Source: Bin87 sp034423115
GTDB taxonomy: Bacteria; Chloroflexota; Dehalococcoidia; Lucifugimonadales; UBA3495
Direction of reading: 5' to 3'
Assembly (NCBI GenBank): GCA_034423115.1
Contig: DAOUJD010000037.1
Coordinates: 20,768-84,767, forward strand
DNA: 64,000 nt
Position numbers and translations under genes: made by a program. This document shows, in pieces, positions 15,795-23,600 of the stretch (its first letter is position 1; the number at the start of each line of letters is the position of its first letter). Under the pieces are notes generated by a model, which had not been told where the DNA came from, searched no databases, and saw only the letters and a program-made list of their open reading frames with translations.

Positions 15795-16766
15795 ATGAAA
15801 GCAGCCCAACTGGTCGCCCCCAAGCGCTGGGAATTCACCGAAATTGACACTCCGTCCCCCGTTGACGGTCAAGTCCTCGTCAAGATGGAATCCGTCAGCG
15901 TATGTGGCTCCGATATCCGCCACACCTACGGCCCGGTCCTTGACGAGTCGGAGTACCCGATGGCTCCCTGCAAGGGCGCTCACGAACTCGCCGGCGTCAT
16001 TGTCGATAGCAAGACCGACGAGTTCCGGGAAGGCCAGCGTGTTATCGTGATCCCTTATCCCGGCACCGGCGGCCTCTGCGACTACGTGCTTTCCGAACCC
16101 GGCCGCATGGCCCTCCTGCCCGAATACGGCGGCTTGGACGAGTGGGTGATGTGCCAGCCGCCCGGCACCGTGCTCTATTCGTGCCGCCAGATGGGTAGCC
16201 CCCTGCAGCAGAACATCCTCATCTTCGGCCAGGGCAGCATCGGTCTCAGCTTCACCATGATCCTGTCCCGCATGGGCGCCCGCAATGTCATCGTCGTCGA
16301 CCCGCTGGACTACCGCCTCGAAAAGTCCAAGCAGATGGGATCCACCCACCGCATCAACCCCGATAAGCAGGACGTCCACGAAGCCGTCATGGAGATCACC
16401 AAGGGCGCCGGCCCCGACGTTTGCGTCGAAGCCGCCGGCTATCCCGACGCGCTCAACGAGTGCTTCCGACACATCCGCCAGTTCGGACAGGTAATCATCT
16501 TCGGAATCCAGAGCGACCACATGGTGCCCGTGGAGCACAACCTCTGGATGGACAAGCAGCCCCGCATCATCCCCACTACCGGCGCGCGCAGCGGCGATCC
16601 CATCAGCCAGATCCAAGACATGGTGGACCTCCGTGACCGCGGCTGGGCAGACCCCGCCGAGCTGATCACCCACCGCGTCGGCTTCTCCGACATCCAGAAC
16701 GCCTACGATATGTACGAGCAGCGCGACGACAACATCATTAAAGTGGTCATGGACATCAACACCTAG
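15795..16766 (+). CDS. Zinc-dependent alcohol dehydrogenase-like protein (MDR family)
   Basis: From the ATG at 15795 (GAAAGGAGCAGCCCCGAA upstream) the protein has 323 aa. Catalytic zinc ligands are visible as C37 in SVCGSD and H63-E64 in GAHE. The NAD-binding Gly motif is FGQGSIG at about 145. The structural-zinc lobe with four cysteines is missing, so it is shorter than sorbitol or threonine dehydrogenases. It should oxidise a secondary alcohol or polyol with NAD(P). It has no operon partner, and a palindrome follows the stop. Confidence 0.85.
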   Translation: MKAAQLVAPKRWEFTEIDTPSPVDGQVLVKMESVSVCGSDIRHTYGPVLDESEYPMAPCKGAHELAGVIVDSKTDEFREGQRVIVIPYPGTGGLCDYVLSEPGRMALLPEYGGLDEWVMCQPPGTVLYSCRQMGSPLQQNILIFGQGSIGLSFTMILSRMGARNVIVVDPLDYRLEKSKQMGSTHRINPDKQDVHEAVMEITKGAGPDVCVEAAGYPDALNECFRHIRQFGQVIIFGIQSDHMVPVEHNLWMDKQPRIIPTTGARSGDPISQIQDMVDLRDRGWADPAELITHRVGFSDIQNAYDMYEQRDDNIIKVVMDINT

Positions 16767-16797
16767 ACCGCTCACCCGTAGCCTTTGTCGCAACTCC

Positions 16798-16834
16798 GTA
16801 GGGGCGAACCCGCCTGAGGCGGGTTCGCCCCTAC
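16798..16834. repeat. Intergenic palindrome, long A/C-type variant
   Basis: GTAGGGGCGAACCCGCC and GGCGGGTTCGCCCCTAC form a perfect 17-bp stem around TGA. It has the same GTAGGGGCG/CGCCCCTAC ends as the other palindromes in this window but a longer core. Confidence 0.85.
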
Positions 16835-16857
16835 CTGTATGAACAGTTCAAGCAACC

Positions 16858-17910
16858 GTGTCATCGTCTCCGTCAATAACGGCTCTCACTCCAGGCGGAC
16901 GGGTCCGGCTGGCCCGGGAAAATCTGTGCCTGGCGATGGCCGTCTACGCCGCGTCCCACCGGGGTTTCATCACCGCCACCCATGTCCCCGGCAACGCGGA
17001 CCTCAACGCCGAGGGCGGCCAAACCTACCAGCCAAACGCACCGCTGCACGTTACCGATCACCGGTCGTTGCTGCGTACCACGAGCAACCAGATCCGCGGC
17101 GCTTTCGCTCTTCTGGCGATGCAAACGCAGCGCGAGGCCGAAACCGTCTTCGGCCCCGTCTCACACGTCCCTCCTCCCTCCGCCGACCAACCGGACGTGG
17201 ATCTTTGGAATGCCCGGGCGGCCACTTACCTCATCGCTCAGAGCGTCGCCCTGGACCTCATGGCTCCCACCTGGCGCATACCTCCGGAGTTTCGCCAATC
17301 CTACGCCATCGCTGATATGGACTTCACGTTGGACGCCTCCAGCCTGCACGGAGAGGAAATCCGTTGGGGGCATTTTGGAAGCCTGGCGCGTTACCTGGAC
17401 CTGTCCCTGTTTGTTTCATATTGTCTGGACGGCGTCGACATCTCGGTTGCATTGCAGGCGTCATCGGGCAACTACGGGTTGCTCGGGCTGCTCGCGGAGC
17501 GTTTCTCGCAGGAAGTCCCGTCCGCGAGTCCCATCAGCGATGCCGGCGGCTACGGCAGCGGGTCCGGCCGGCTTCGTCCGACCGGATTGTTCACGGAGGA
17601 CATCGAAGCCAACGCACCGGCCGGCTGGATCGCTCCGGATAGCCCGCCGGAACCACGCATCACCGTTGCGTCGCAAGCCAGCGAAATGGGCCCCATCGAC
17701 GATTTCGTCGCCGACGCCTGCTCCACCGGATCGCGGGCTATGAATCTGGCCGGCGAACTCTACACGTCCTACGCCACCTGGTGCCTGGACAACGGTTACC
17801 TCGCCCACAGTCAGCGCAAGTTCGGTCTGGAACTCCGGGCCCGGGGTTACGAACGCAAGCGTCGCGGCAAGGGCAAGCATTGGTGGATCGGAGTGGAATC
17901 CCGAGTCTGA
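16858..17910 (+). CDS. Hypothetical protein with phage-primase (D5-like) C-terminal domain
   Basis: The up to 350-aa product has an unrecognised N-terminal 270 residues without signal or membrane span. The C-terminal segment from about residue 280 (FVADACSTGSRAMNLAGELYTSY...WCLDNGYLAHSQRKFG...RGYERKRRGKGKHWW) matches the winged-helix tail of P4/D5-type phage and plasmid primase-helicases. No primase or helicase motifs precede it, so the tail has been joined to another protein or is what remains after replacement. The start is uncertain: GTG at 16858 lacks a ribosome site and ATG at 16936 is an alternative. Confidence 0.55.
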   Translation: MSSSPSITALTPGGRVRLARENLCLAMAVYAASHRGFITATHVPGNADLNAEGGQTYQPNAPLHVTDHRSLLRTTSNQIRGAFALLAMQTQREAETVFGPVSHVPPPSADQPDVDLWNARAATYLIAQSVALDLMAPTWRIPPEFRQSYAIADMDFTLDASSLHGEEIRWGHFGSLARYLDLSLFVSYCLDGVDISVALQASSGNYGLLGLLAERFSQEVPSASPISDAGGYGSGSGRLRPTGLFTEDIEANAPAGWIAPDSPPEPRITVASQASEMGPIDDFVADACSTGSRAMNLAGELYTSYATWCLDNGYLAHSQRKFGLELRARGYERKRRGKGKHWWIGVESRV

Positions 17911-17959
17911 CCGACACTCACCTACTGACGCCAAACCGACCGCCAACCCTTTGTGAAAA

Positions 17960-17975
17960 GTTACACAGACGTAAC
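17960..17975. promoter_or_regulatory. Inverted repeat upstream of miniprotein 1
   Basis: GTTAC and GTAAC face each other with six bases between and are followed by ATTGGCGCAAAAC. A site with the same spacing and the same following bases sits upstream of miniprotein 2 at 18299. It is probably an operator or activator site. Confidence 0.5.
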
Positions 17976-18066
17976 ATTGGCGCAAAACCCGTGTAACACC
18001 CAACCGCCATACTGCCTCCCATCGAAACGGGCAGAGATGCCCAAACTCACGTGGAGACAGACTGAA

Positions 18067-18216
18067 ATGCTTGCCATAGCCGCTGGTGCCGCCTTCGTTG
18101 GATTGTTCGCTCTCTGGGTAATCGTTCCCCGGTTCATCCTGCGCCGCCACAACAACGAGACCACCCCGGTCGCTATTGCCCCTCAGGAAGATTTCGCTCC
18201 GCAGGCTGCTGATTAG
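18067..18216 (+). CDS. Single-pass membrane miniprotein 1
   Basis: The 49-aa product starts at the ATG preceded by GTGGAGACAGACTGAA, aligned with the start of miniprotein 2. Residues 2-20 form one transmembrane helix (IAAGAAFVGLFALWVIVPR), followed by a basic stop-transfer RFILRRH and an acidic, proline-rich tail. ATG at 18038 would add ten residues. It has the look of a small inner-membrane regulator or subunit, but no family is recognised. Its own terminator follows at 18241. Confidence 0.7.
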   Translation: MLAIAAGAAFVGLFALWVIVPRFILRRHNNETTPVAIAPQEDFAPQAAD

Positions 18217-18240
18217 CCGCCTGATCTCCTCACTAACCTT

Positions 18241-18273
18241 GGGCCTGGGGGATACCCTGGGTCCATTTTTGTT
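18241..18273 (+). terminator. Terminator after miniprotein 1
   Basis: GGGCCTGGGG pairs with CCCTGGGTCC (with G-T wobbles) around a short loop and is followed by ATTTTTG. Confidence 0.6.
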
Positions 18274-18298
18274 GCCCGTTCACGTGACGCGGCCGCCG

Positions 18299-18314
18299 GT
18301 AACGCAGGCGTTAC
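18299..18314. promoter_or_regulatory. Inverted repeat upstream of miniprotein 2
   Basis: GTAAC and GTTAC face each other with the same six-base spacing as at 17960. ATTGCCGCAAAAC follows, and CATACTGC lies at the same distance downstream in both copies. Confidence 0.5.
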
Positions 18315-18398
18315 ATTGCCGCAAAACGGGCGCAACAAATTCCGGCCATACTGCGCTCACTGACCAACTATCTTGATTCGAACGGAGACACACTGACC

Positions 18399-18560
18399 AT
18401 GATTCCCATCGCCGCCGCCGTCGCTTTCGTAGGACTCTTCGCGCTCTGGGTGCTCGTGCCCCGCTTCTTCATACGCTGCAAGGAAAACGAAAACGCAGCC
18501 GCCACGCAGATGCGACACGACGACGCCACGGCCCAGTCGGCCCCGTCGCCCGCCGACTAA
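18399..18560 (+). CDS. Single-pass membrane miniprotein 2 (paralogue of miniprotein 1)
   Basis: The 53-aa protein shares the membrane segment AFVGLFALWV.VPRF with miniprotein 1. A short basic stop-transfer and a polar tail ending SAPSPAD follow. The leader AACGGAGACACACTGACC also matches that of copy 1. It is too short for common gene callers. The conserved helix against a diverged tail suggests that the helix is the functional part, perhaps by docking on a larger membrane complex. It is followed by a strong terminator. Confidence 0.7.
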   Translation: MIPIAAAVAFVGLFALWVLVPRFFIRCKENENAAATQMRHDDATAQSAPSPAD

Positions 18561-18587
18561 AACCCCAACCTTCCATCTCGAAAATCA

Positions 18588-18618
18588 GCCCGGGGAGCGC
18601 GCGTTCCCCGGGTTTTTT
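18588..18618 (+). terminator. Strong Rho-independent terminator after miniprotein 2
   Basis: CCCGGGGAGCGC and GCGTTCCCCGGG form a G/C-rich stem of about ten pairs, followed at once by TTTTTTG. Confidence 0.9.
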
Positions 18619-18721
18619 GTTGTCACCGTTGGTGACACGCGACCGTAGCGCCGCAGACGTTTGTGCCCCATAATAACGTGCATATGTCATACCGCCGCCA
18701 GGCGACGAACGATGCTGCACA

Positions 18722-19195
18722 ATGAACCAGAGAAACCGATTGTATATAATGGCTTTCGCCGTCTATACCAGCGCCCTGCTGGTAACGGCGATATTCGCCT
18801 GGCTTGCGATCCAGTACAACGTGGCGTCCAGCGTCGCCCAACTTGCGATCGCACTCACTGGCAACGGGTTAGGAGGTTTTGCCTTGGTGTTGGGAATTTT
18901 GCGCGACGACCGCGTTCAAAAAGCCGAAGAGGAAACCGCGAAAGCACGACAGGAAACTGCACAGGCGAAACAGCGGGCTGACGAGTTCCAAAAGTTGTAC
19001 GTGGAGTTGCAGCAGCAGGCCGAACAGGAACGCCGTCAGGCCGAACAGCAACGCCAGCGCGCCGAGCGAGCCGAGGCCGAATTGCAACGGCTCCAAGCCG
19101 AGCGCGACAACGAGGTGATAGCCCGCCTTCGCCGCCTCGAGATCGCCGCCGGCATCACACCACCCGACGCGTCCGACGACGCCACGGAGAACTGA
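18722..19195 (+). CDS. Two-span membrane protein with long coiled coil
   Basis: The 157-aa product has hydrophobic helices at residues about 8-29 and 42-60, then a continuous Glu/Gln/Arg-rich coiled coil from about 65 to 145 (KAEEETAKARQETAQAKQRADE and onward). The coil would lie in the cytoplasm. The sequence is low in complexity, so homology searches will give many false links. It ends six bases before the HyuA gene, so co-transcription is likely, but there is no clear functional tie. No enzyme motif is seen. Confidence 0.7.
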   Translation: MNQRNRLYIMAFAVYTSALLVTAIFAWLAIQYNVASSVAQLAIALTGNGLGGFALVLGILRDDRVQKAEEETAKARQETAQAKQRADEFQKLYVELQQQAEQERRQAEQQRQRAERAEAELQRLQAERDNEVIARLRRLEIAAGITPPDASDDATEN

Positions 19196-19201
19196 CCCCA
19201 C

Positions 19202-21208
19202 ATGCCACGCACCATCGTAGGTATAGATGTCGGTGGCACGTTCACCGACATCGCCATCTTGGAGGACGGACGCCTCTCCGTTCACAAGCTCCCGTCCACT
19301 CCCGCCGACCCCTCCCAGGGCATTACCCGCGGCATCAGCGAAACCGACGTCGACATCGCCGCCACCGACTTCATCCACGGCAGCACCGTTGCCACCAACG
19401 CCCTCCTGGAGGGCAAGGGCGGTCGCACTGCGCTGGTCACCACCCTCGGCTTCGAGGACGTGCTCGAAATCGGACGCCAGAACCGGGCCGACCTCTACGA
19501 CCTGTCCATGGAGCGGCCCACGCCCCTCTCTCCCTGGCAGCTCCGTTTCGGCCTCCCCGAGCGCATCGACTACACCGGCGCCATCCTCGAGGACCTGACG
19601 CACGAATCCGTCGACGCCCTGCTGTCCCTGCTCAACGAGGCTCAGGTGGACGGCATCGCCGTGTCCTTCCTCTTTTCGTTCCTCAACCCCATACACGAGG
19701 AGACCCTGGCCCAGCGTCTCGCCGAACTGCCCAACAGCCCCTTCATCTCCATCTCCTCGAAAATCCTGCCCGAATTCCGCGAGTACGAGCGCACCAGCAC
19801 CGTCGTCGTTAACAGCTACGTCGGCCCCGTCATGGCCCGTTACCTCACCCAGCTGGAGTCCGTGCTGGGTCGCGGCCTCCGTATCATGCAGTCCTCCGGC
19901 GGCAGCATCACCGCCAGCCTCGCCGCCGAGCAGCCCGTCCGCACCATCCTCAGCGGCCCCGCCGGCGGAGTCGTGGGCGCGTTCTACACCGGCGTCCAGG
20001 CCGGCTACCCCGACATCATCACCCTGGACATGGGCGGCACGTCCACCGACGTTTCCCTCTGCCCCGGTCGCATCAAGGAGACCACCGCCGCCAACCTCGG
20101 CGGCTACCCCGTCAGCGTACCTATGATCGAGATCCACACCGTCGGCGCCGGTGGTGGCTCCATCGCCCGCGTGGATGCCGGCGGCGCTCTCGTCGTCGGC
20201 CCTCAGTCCGCCGGCGCCGATCCCGGCCCGGCCTGCTACGGCCGCGGCGACCGCATCACCGTCACCGACGCCAACCTGACCCTGGGCCGCCTCCGACCCG
20301 ACGGCTTCCTCGGCGGCCGCATGACCCTGGACCTGCAACGCTCGCAGACTCTGCTGGCCGATCTCGCCGGTGGCATCGGCGCGTCCTCCACCGACACCGC
20401 GCTGGGCATCATCCGCGTCGTCAACTCCAACATGGAGCGCGCCATCCGCGCCATCTCCCTCGAACGTGGCTACGACCCCCGCGAGTTCACGTTGATCCCC
20501 TTCGGCGGCGCTGGCCCCATGCACGCCTGCGAACTCGCTGCCGAGCTTGGCATCCCTCGCGTGCTGGTTCCCGGACACCCGGGCATCCTCTCCGCCCTGG
20601 GCGTCGCCATCGCCGACGTGGTCAAGGACTACTCCCGCACCGTCATGCTGCGCGGCGACGACCTCGACCAGGCCCGCCTCGACACCGAGTTTCGCGGCAT
20701 GGAGCAACTCGCCCGCGCCGAACTGCTCGATGAGGCCCTGCCCGCCGACGACATGACGCCCCGCCGCTTCCTGGACGTGCGCTACGTCGGCCAGTCCTTT
20801 GAACTCACCGTGGACTGCCCGTCCCTGGACGCCCCCGGCAACCTTACCGACTACATCTCGTCAGACTTCTACGAGGCCCACCTTCAGCGCTTCGGTTACG
20901 CCGACCGAGACCTGCCCATAGAGGTGGTCAATCTACGTCTCAAGCTCGAACTCGCCGTCGAAAAGCCGACGTTGGAACCCACAGATTCCCGCGGCGCAGA
21001 TTCGTCCGCCGCTGCCATCGGCACCGCCGAGGTGGTATTCGCCGGCGGCCCGGTCGAAACCACCCTCTACGACCGCGACCAACTCCAAACCGGCAACCGC
21101 ATCGCCGGCCCCGCCCTGCTGCTGCAACTGGACACCACCATCGTCGTACCCCCCGGCTGGAGCGGCCAAATCGACCCCTACGGCAACTTGATATTGGAAC
21201 CTGACTAG
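19202..21208 (+). CDS. Hydantoinase/oxoprolinase family protein, A subunit
   Basis: The 668-aa protein has the two actin-like ATPase halves of HyuA: GIDVGGTFTD at residues 7-16 and LDMGGTSTDVS at about 274-284. TIVVPPGWSG-type C-terminal strands follow. HyuA with HyuB forms ATP-dependent hydantoinases, 5-oxoprolinases or acetone-type carboxylases in the cytoplasm. The matching HyuB gene lies at 25016, about 3.8 kb downstream on the same strand, separated by five unrelated genes, whereas they are normally adjacent. The length is normal for HyuA. The substrate is not predictable. Confidence 0.92.
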   Translation: MPRTIVGIDVGGTFTDIAILEDGRLSVHKLPSTPADPSQGITRGISETDVDIAATDFIHGSTVATNALLEGKGGRTALVTTLGFEDVLEIGRQNRADLYDLSMERPTPLSPWQLRFGLPERIDYTGAILEDLTHESVDALLSLLNEAQVDGIAVSFLFSFLNPIHEETLAQRLAELPNSPFISISSKILPEFREYERTSTVVVNSYVGPVMARYLTQLESVLGRGLRIMQSSGGSITASLAAEQPVRTILSGPAGGVVGAFYTGVQAGYPDIITLDMGGTSTDVSLCPGRIKETTAANLGGYPVSVPMIEIHTVGAGGGSIARVDAGGALVVGPQSAGADPGPACYGRGDRITVTDANLTLGRLRPDGFLGGRMTLDLQRSQTLLADLAGGIGASSTDTALGIIRVVNSNMERAIRAISLERGYDPREFTLIPFGGAGPMHACELAAELGIPRVLVPGHPGILSALGVAIADVVKDYSRTVMLRGDDLDQARLDTEFRGMEQLARAELLDEALPADDMTPRRFLDVRYVGQSFELTVDCPSLDAPGNLTDYISSDFYEAHLQRFGYADRDLPIEVVNLRLKLELAVEKPTLEPTDSRGADSSAAAIGTAEVVFAGGPVETTLYDRDQLQTGNRIAGPALLLQLDTTIVVPPGWSGQIDPYGNLILEPD

Positions 21209-21561
21209 AGGCTTTCCAGCAGGCGGATAAAGTCAGCCATCTGGCCTTTCCCATGGTGAATCATGCTTGCGTCGGGCGGGCCGCCATAAAACCGCGAATG
21301 GAACCAGTTTGACAGCCCATAGTAGGTGTACAGAATTGGCGGAGCGCCCTCATCGTCAACCAGGCGCATCACCACCTCTTCCAAATCACGATGCGCCCCA
21401 TGACGCCATCCCCGCCGTTCGGCGACCGCCTTGATAGCATGAGCAGCCGCGCCCCACAACTTGTTGCTGGCTTCTTCCAACTCACCCCGTTCCACCTCGT
21501 CATCCACCAATTCCAAGAAATGCCAGCTACGCTCCAAGTGGTATTCCACGGCTGTTGTCAT
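21205..21561 (-). CDS. PaREP1/HEPN-like small helical protein
   Basis: The 118-aa all-helical protein contains LEEASNKLWGAAAHAIKAVAERRGWRHGAHRDLEE. This is the core of PaREP1-type proteins, a HEPN-related group with the pattern KxWGAAxxxxKAxAxxRGWxHxxHxDL. A second member with the same core is at 38854-39369. These proteins may be RNA-binding or antitoxin-like; no function is established. The gene overlaps the HyuA stop by four bases in opposite orientation and is divergent from a PIG-L gene. Confidence 0.65.
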   Translation of the reverse strand: MTTAVEYHLERSWHFLELVDDEVERGELEEASNKLWGAAAHAIKAVAERRGWRHGAHRDLEEVVMRLVDDEGAPPILYTYYGLSNWFHSRFYGGPPDASMIHHGKGQMADFIRLLESL

Positions 21562-21617
21562 TGTGTGCCCTCAAACAACGGTCTCGGATGAATGTAACAC
21601 TGCGCCAACCGGACTTT

Positions 21618-21645
21618 ACAATGTTTCACACCTTGTTCACATTGT
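21618..21645. promoter_or_regulatory. Inverted repeat between divergent PaREP1-like and PIG-L genes
   Basis: ACAATGT and ACATTGT are separated by 14 bases in the 100-bp divergent promoter region. A dyad at this place fits an operator shared by both genes. Upstream, GTAACACTGCGCCAA resembles the GTAACATTG-CGCAAA motif near the miniproteins. Confidence 0.4.
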
Positions 21646-21661
21646 ACGGATTTTTGCATAT

Positions 21662-22474
21662 ATGACTACCCCATCCCTCGCCCGCCTCTCCGTCCTCGCC
21701 TGCTTTGCCCATCCCGACGACGAAGGCTTCGCGTCCGGCGGGCTCCTCGCCAAACTCGTCGCCGGCGGCGCGCGTGTTACGCTGATCTGCGCCACCAACG
21801 GCGACATCGGCGAGATCAGCGACCCCTCCCTCGCCACTCCCGAGAACCTGTGGCAGGTCCGCAAACAGGAACTCCGCAACGCCATGGCCGTAACCGGCAT
21901 CTCCGACCTGCGCTTCCTCGACTACCGCGACAGCGGCATGGAGGGCTGGGACGACAACAACCACCCCAACGCCTACTGCAACGCCGACGATGACCACGTC
22001 ATTGACCTGCTCGCCAGCGCCATCGCCGAGGTCAACGCCCACGTCGTGCTCACCCATGACCCCAGCGGCGGCTACGGACACCCCGACCACAAGACCATGT
22101 CCGACCACGCCACCGCCGCCGTGCAGCGCGCCTCCGACCCCGACGGGTTCACGCCCCTGCTCTACTACGTCTGCTTCCCTCGCGGTGTGTTCCAGCGCTG
22201 GTGGCAGGAAATGCTCGACCGCGGCATCGAGCCGCCTTTCGCTGTGGACGCCATAGACTCCCTCGGCACTCCCGACGACGAGGTCACCACCACCGTGGAC
22301 GTGTCGGCCCACGTCGATACCAAGATAGCGTCCCTCAAGTGCCACCGCACCCAGATCAGCGACGACGGCCCGTTTTTCCGACTCCCCCCGGACATCATGG
22401 CCGGCCTGATGGGCACCGAATACTACCAACTCGCCGCGCCCCCCGGCGCAACCGACCTGCTGGCGACGCTGTAG
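21662..22474 (+). CDS. PIG-L family deacetylase, copy 1
   Basis: The 270-aa LmbE-like protein carries the zinc motif AHPDDE at residues 16-21 and the third ligand in GYGHPDHKTM at about 140. The family hydrolyses N-acetyl groups from GlcNAc-type conjugates such as mycothiol or bacillithiol precursors, lincosamides or glycolipids. The start at 21662 gives the normal short N-terminus; longer frames upstream run through the promoter region. A second, distant PIG-L gene is at 29572. It is not in an operon with thiol-synthesis genes. Confidence 0.88.
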   Translation: MTTPSLARLSVLACFAHPDDEGFASGGLLAKLVAGGARVTLICATNGDIGEISDPSLATPENLWQVRKQELRNAMAVTGISDLRFLDYRDSGMEGWDDNNHPNAYCNADDDHVIDLLASAIAEVNAHVVLTHDPSGGYGHPDHKTMSDHATAAVQRASDPDGFTPLLYYVCFPRGVFQRWWQEMLDRGIEPPFAVDAIDSLGTPDDEVTTTVDVSAHVDTKIASLKCHRTQISDDGPFFRLPPDIMAGLMGTEYYQLAAPPGATDLLATL

Positions 22475-22514
22475 AGCCAATATCAAACTACATTAAATTC
22501 GAGGTCCGGTAGTT

Positions 22515-23270
22515 ATGCCGGTAGTTATGGACGAACAAATCAGTCCCGCCAAAAAACTCCACACTATCTTCAAGCAAATCGCGGACCATGGCCAGGACAG
22601 TTACATCCCCGGGTTGCCAATGTCGGATGTTTGGATCAACGCGCTCAACATTCCTCAAAGTCGCTTGCATGATTCTCTTTTGGAAACGATGGACCTGATA
22701 TTCAGGCTAGAAGGTTTATTGCGTCAAAACAATGTTGCGCGTCGAGATGCGCATCTGGAAAGACTTCAAAGAGTTAAGCGAACGATAATCCGACTGAATT
22801 CAATTCCTTGGGGAGATTTCAGAGGGGAATTCGGCGATGATTTTGTGGCGTTGTTGGAATTGCTCGATGATGACGCGACGGACCTATGGGGTGATGCACC
22901 CCTGTCCGATGGAGATTTGGAGGTGTTGCAAAGCGAGGTCGAACGTCTCATCCATGACGTTGTGGAGTCGCAACTGAGTGATGGACTTAAGCGTGTCGTC
23001 TTGGACGGTCTGGAAGCAGTGCGCGACGCGATCATGCAATACCGGGTTGGCGGTCCTGAAGGACTGAGGCAAGCTTTGGACCGTAACGCGGCGTTAGTCG
23101 CTCGGTATCGAACAGAATTTGAAGAAATGCGAGAGGACGATCATAGTGGGCTATGGGATCGTTGGTACGATCTGTTTTGTAGAATGGACGGCTTGGTGTC
23201 TAGGGGATTGAAAATTAAACAATTCGCCCAACCCGTTTTTGACCGTTTGATGCTCAACGGTGGTGGGTGA
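22515..23270 (+). CDS. Hypothetical helical protein with atypical composition
   Basis: The 251-aa product (ATG at 22515, or 22527 at MDEQ) is mainly alpha-helical and acidic, without signal, membrane span or known motif. Its codons use more A and T in third positions than neighbouring genes, which suggests horizontal acquisition. The central part (LQSEVERLIHDVVESQLSDGLKRVVLDGLEAVRDAI) looks like a helical bundle. It ends FDRLMLNGGG. It might be a defence- or plasmid-derived gene, but I cannot assign a family. Confidence 0.6.
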   Translation: MPVVMDEQISPAKKLHTIFKQIADHGQDSYIPGLPMSDVWINALNIPQSRLHDSLLETMDLIFRLEGLLRQNNVARRDAHLERLQRVKRTIIRLNSIPWGDFRGEFGDDFVALLELLDDDATDLWGDAPLSDGDLEVLQSEVERLIHDVVESQLSDGLKRVVLDGLEAVRDAIMQYRVGGPEGLRQALDRNAALVARYRTEFEEMREDDHSGLWDRWYDLFCRMDGLVSRGLKIKQFAQPVFDRLMLNGGG

Positions 23271-23368
23271 GCTAACGCCGATTGAGGCGCAAGTGCCACA
23301 ATACAGCCCGCTCATGGCAATCCTCTCGGACCAAGAGCGGGCGAATCGTCGGAAGCTCCAACGCCGAA

Positions 23369-23536
23369 TCAGCCCTTCCCACCCCCGTCAGAACCCGATG
23401 ACGACTTCTTAGTCATCGGCGTCCCGTCCAGCGACTTCGCGCCAGGCGGCTTGCCGGTCCTGTTGACTACAGTCGGCACACGTCCCGGGTTCCTGCCCAG
23501 CTTCACCGGCACCTTCCTCGAACGTCCTTTTGGCAT
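23369..23536 (-). CDS. Small basic protein, possible
   Basis: A 55-codon frame reads MPKGRSRKVPVKLGRNPGR and ends KSSSGSDGGGKG. It is rich in Lys, Arg and Gly, has no hydrophobic core and may be disordered or nucleic-acid binding. The start follows GAAGCGAGGCGAC, a weak ribosome site. It occupies an otherwise empty stretch between a plus-strand and a minus-strand gene. Support is the clean frame and start only. Confidence 0.4.
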   Translation of the reverse strand: MPKGRSRKVPVKLGRNPGRVPTVVNRTGKPPGAKSLDGTPMTKKSSSGSDGGGKG

Positions 23537-23600
23537 GTCGCCTCGCTTCCCGGGAACACCGCTTTGCGACGGGTGTTGTCCGATAAATGAATCGGTCGCG

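Noticed and set aside
18869..20707. 612-codon minus-strand frame opposite hyuA
   Set aside because: It is the antisense shadow of a high-GC gene; the plus strand encodes an intact HyuA with all motifs, and the translated shadow is Gly/Ala/Asp/Val-rich with no family motifs.
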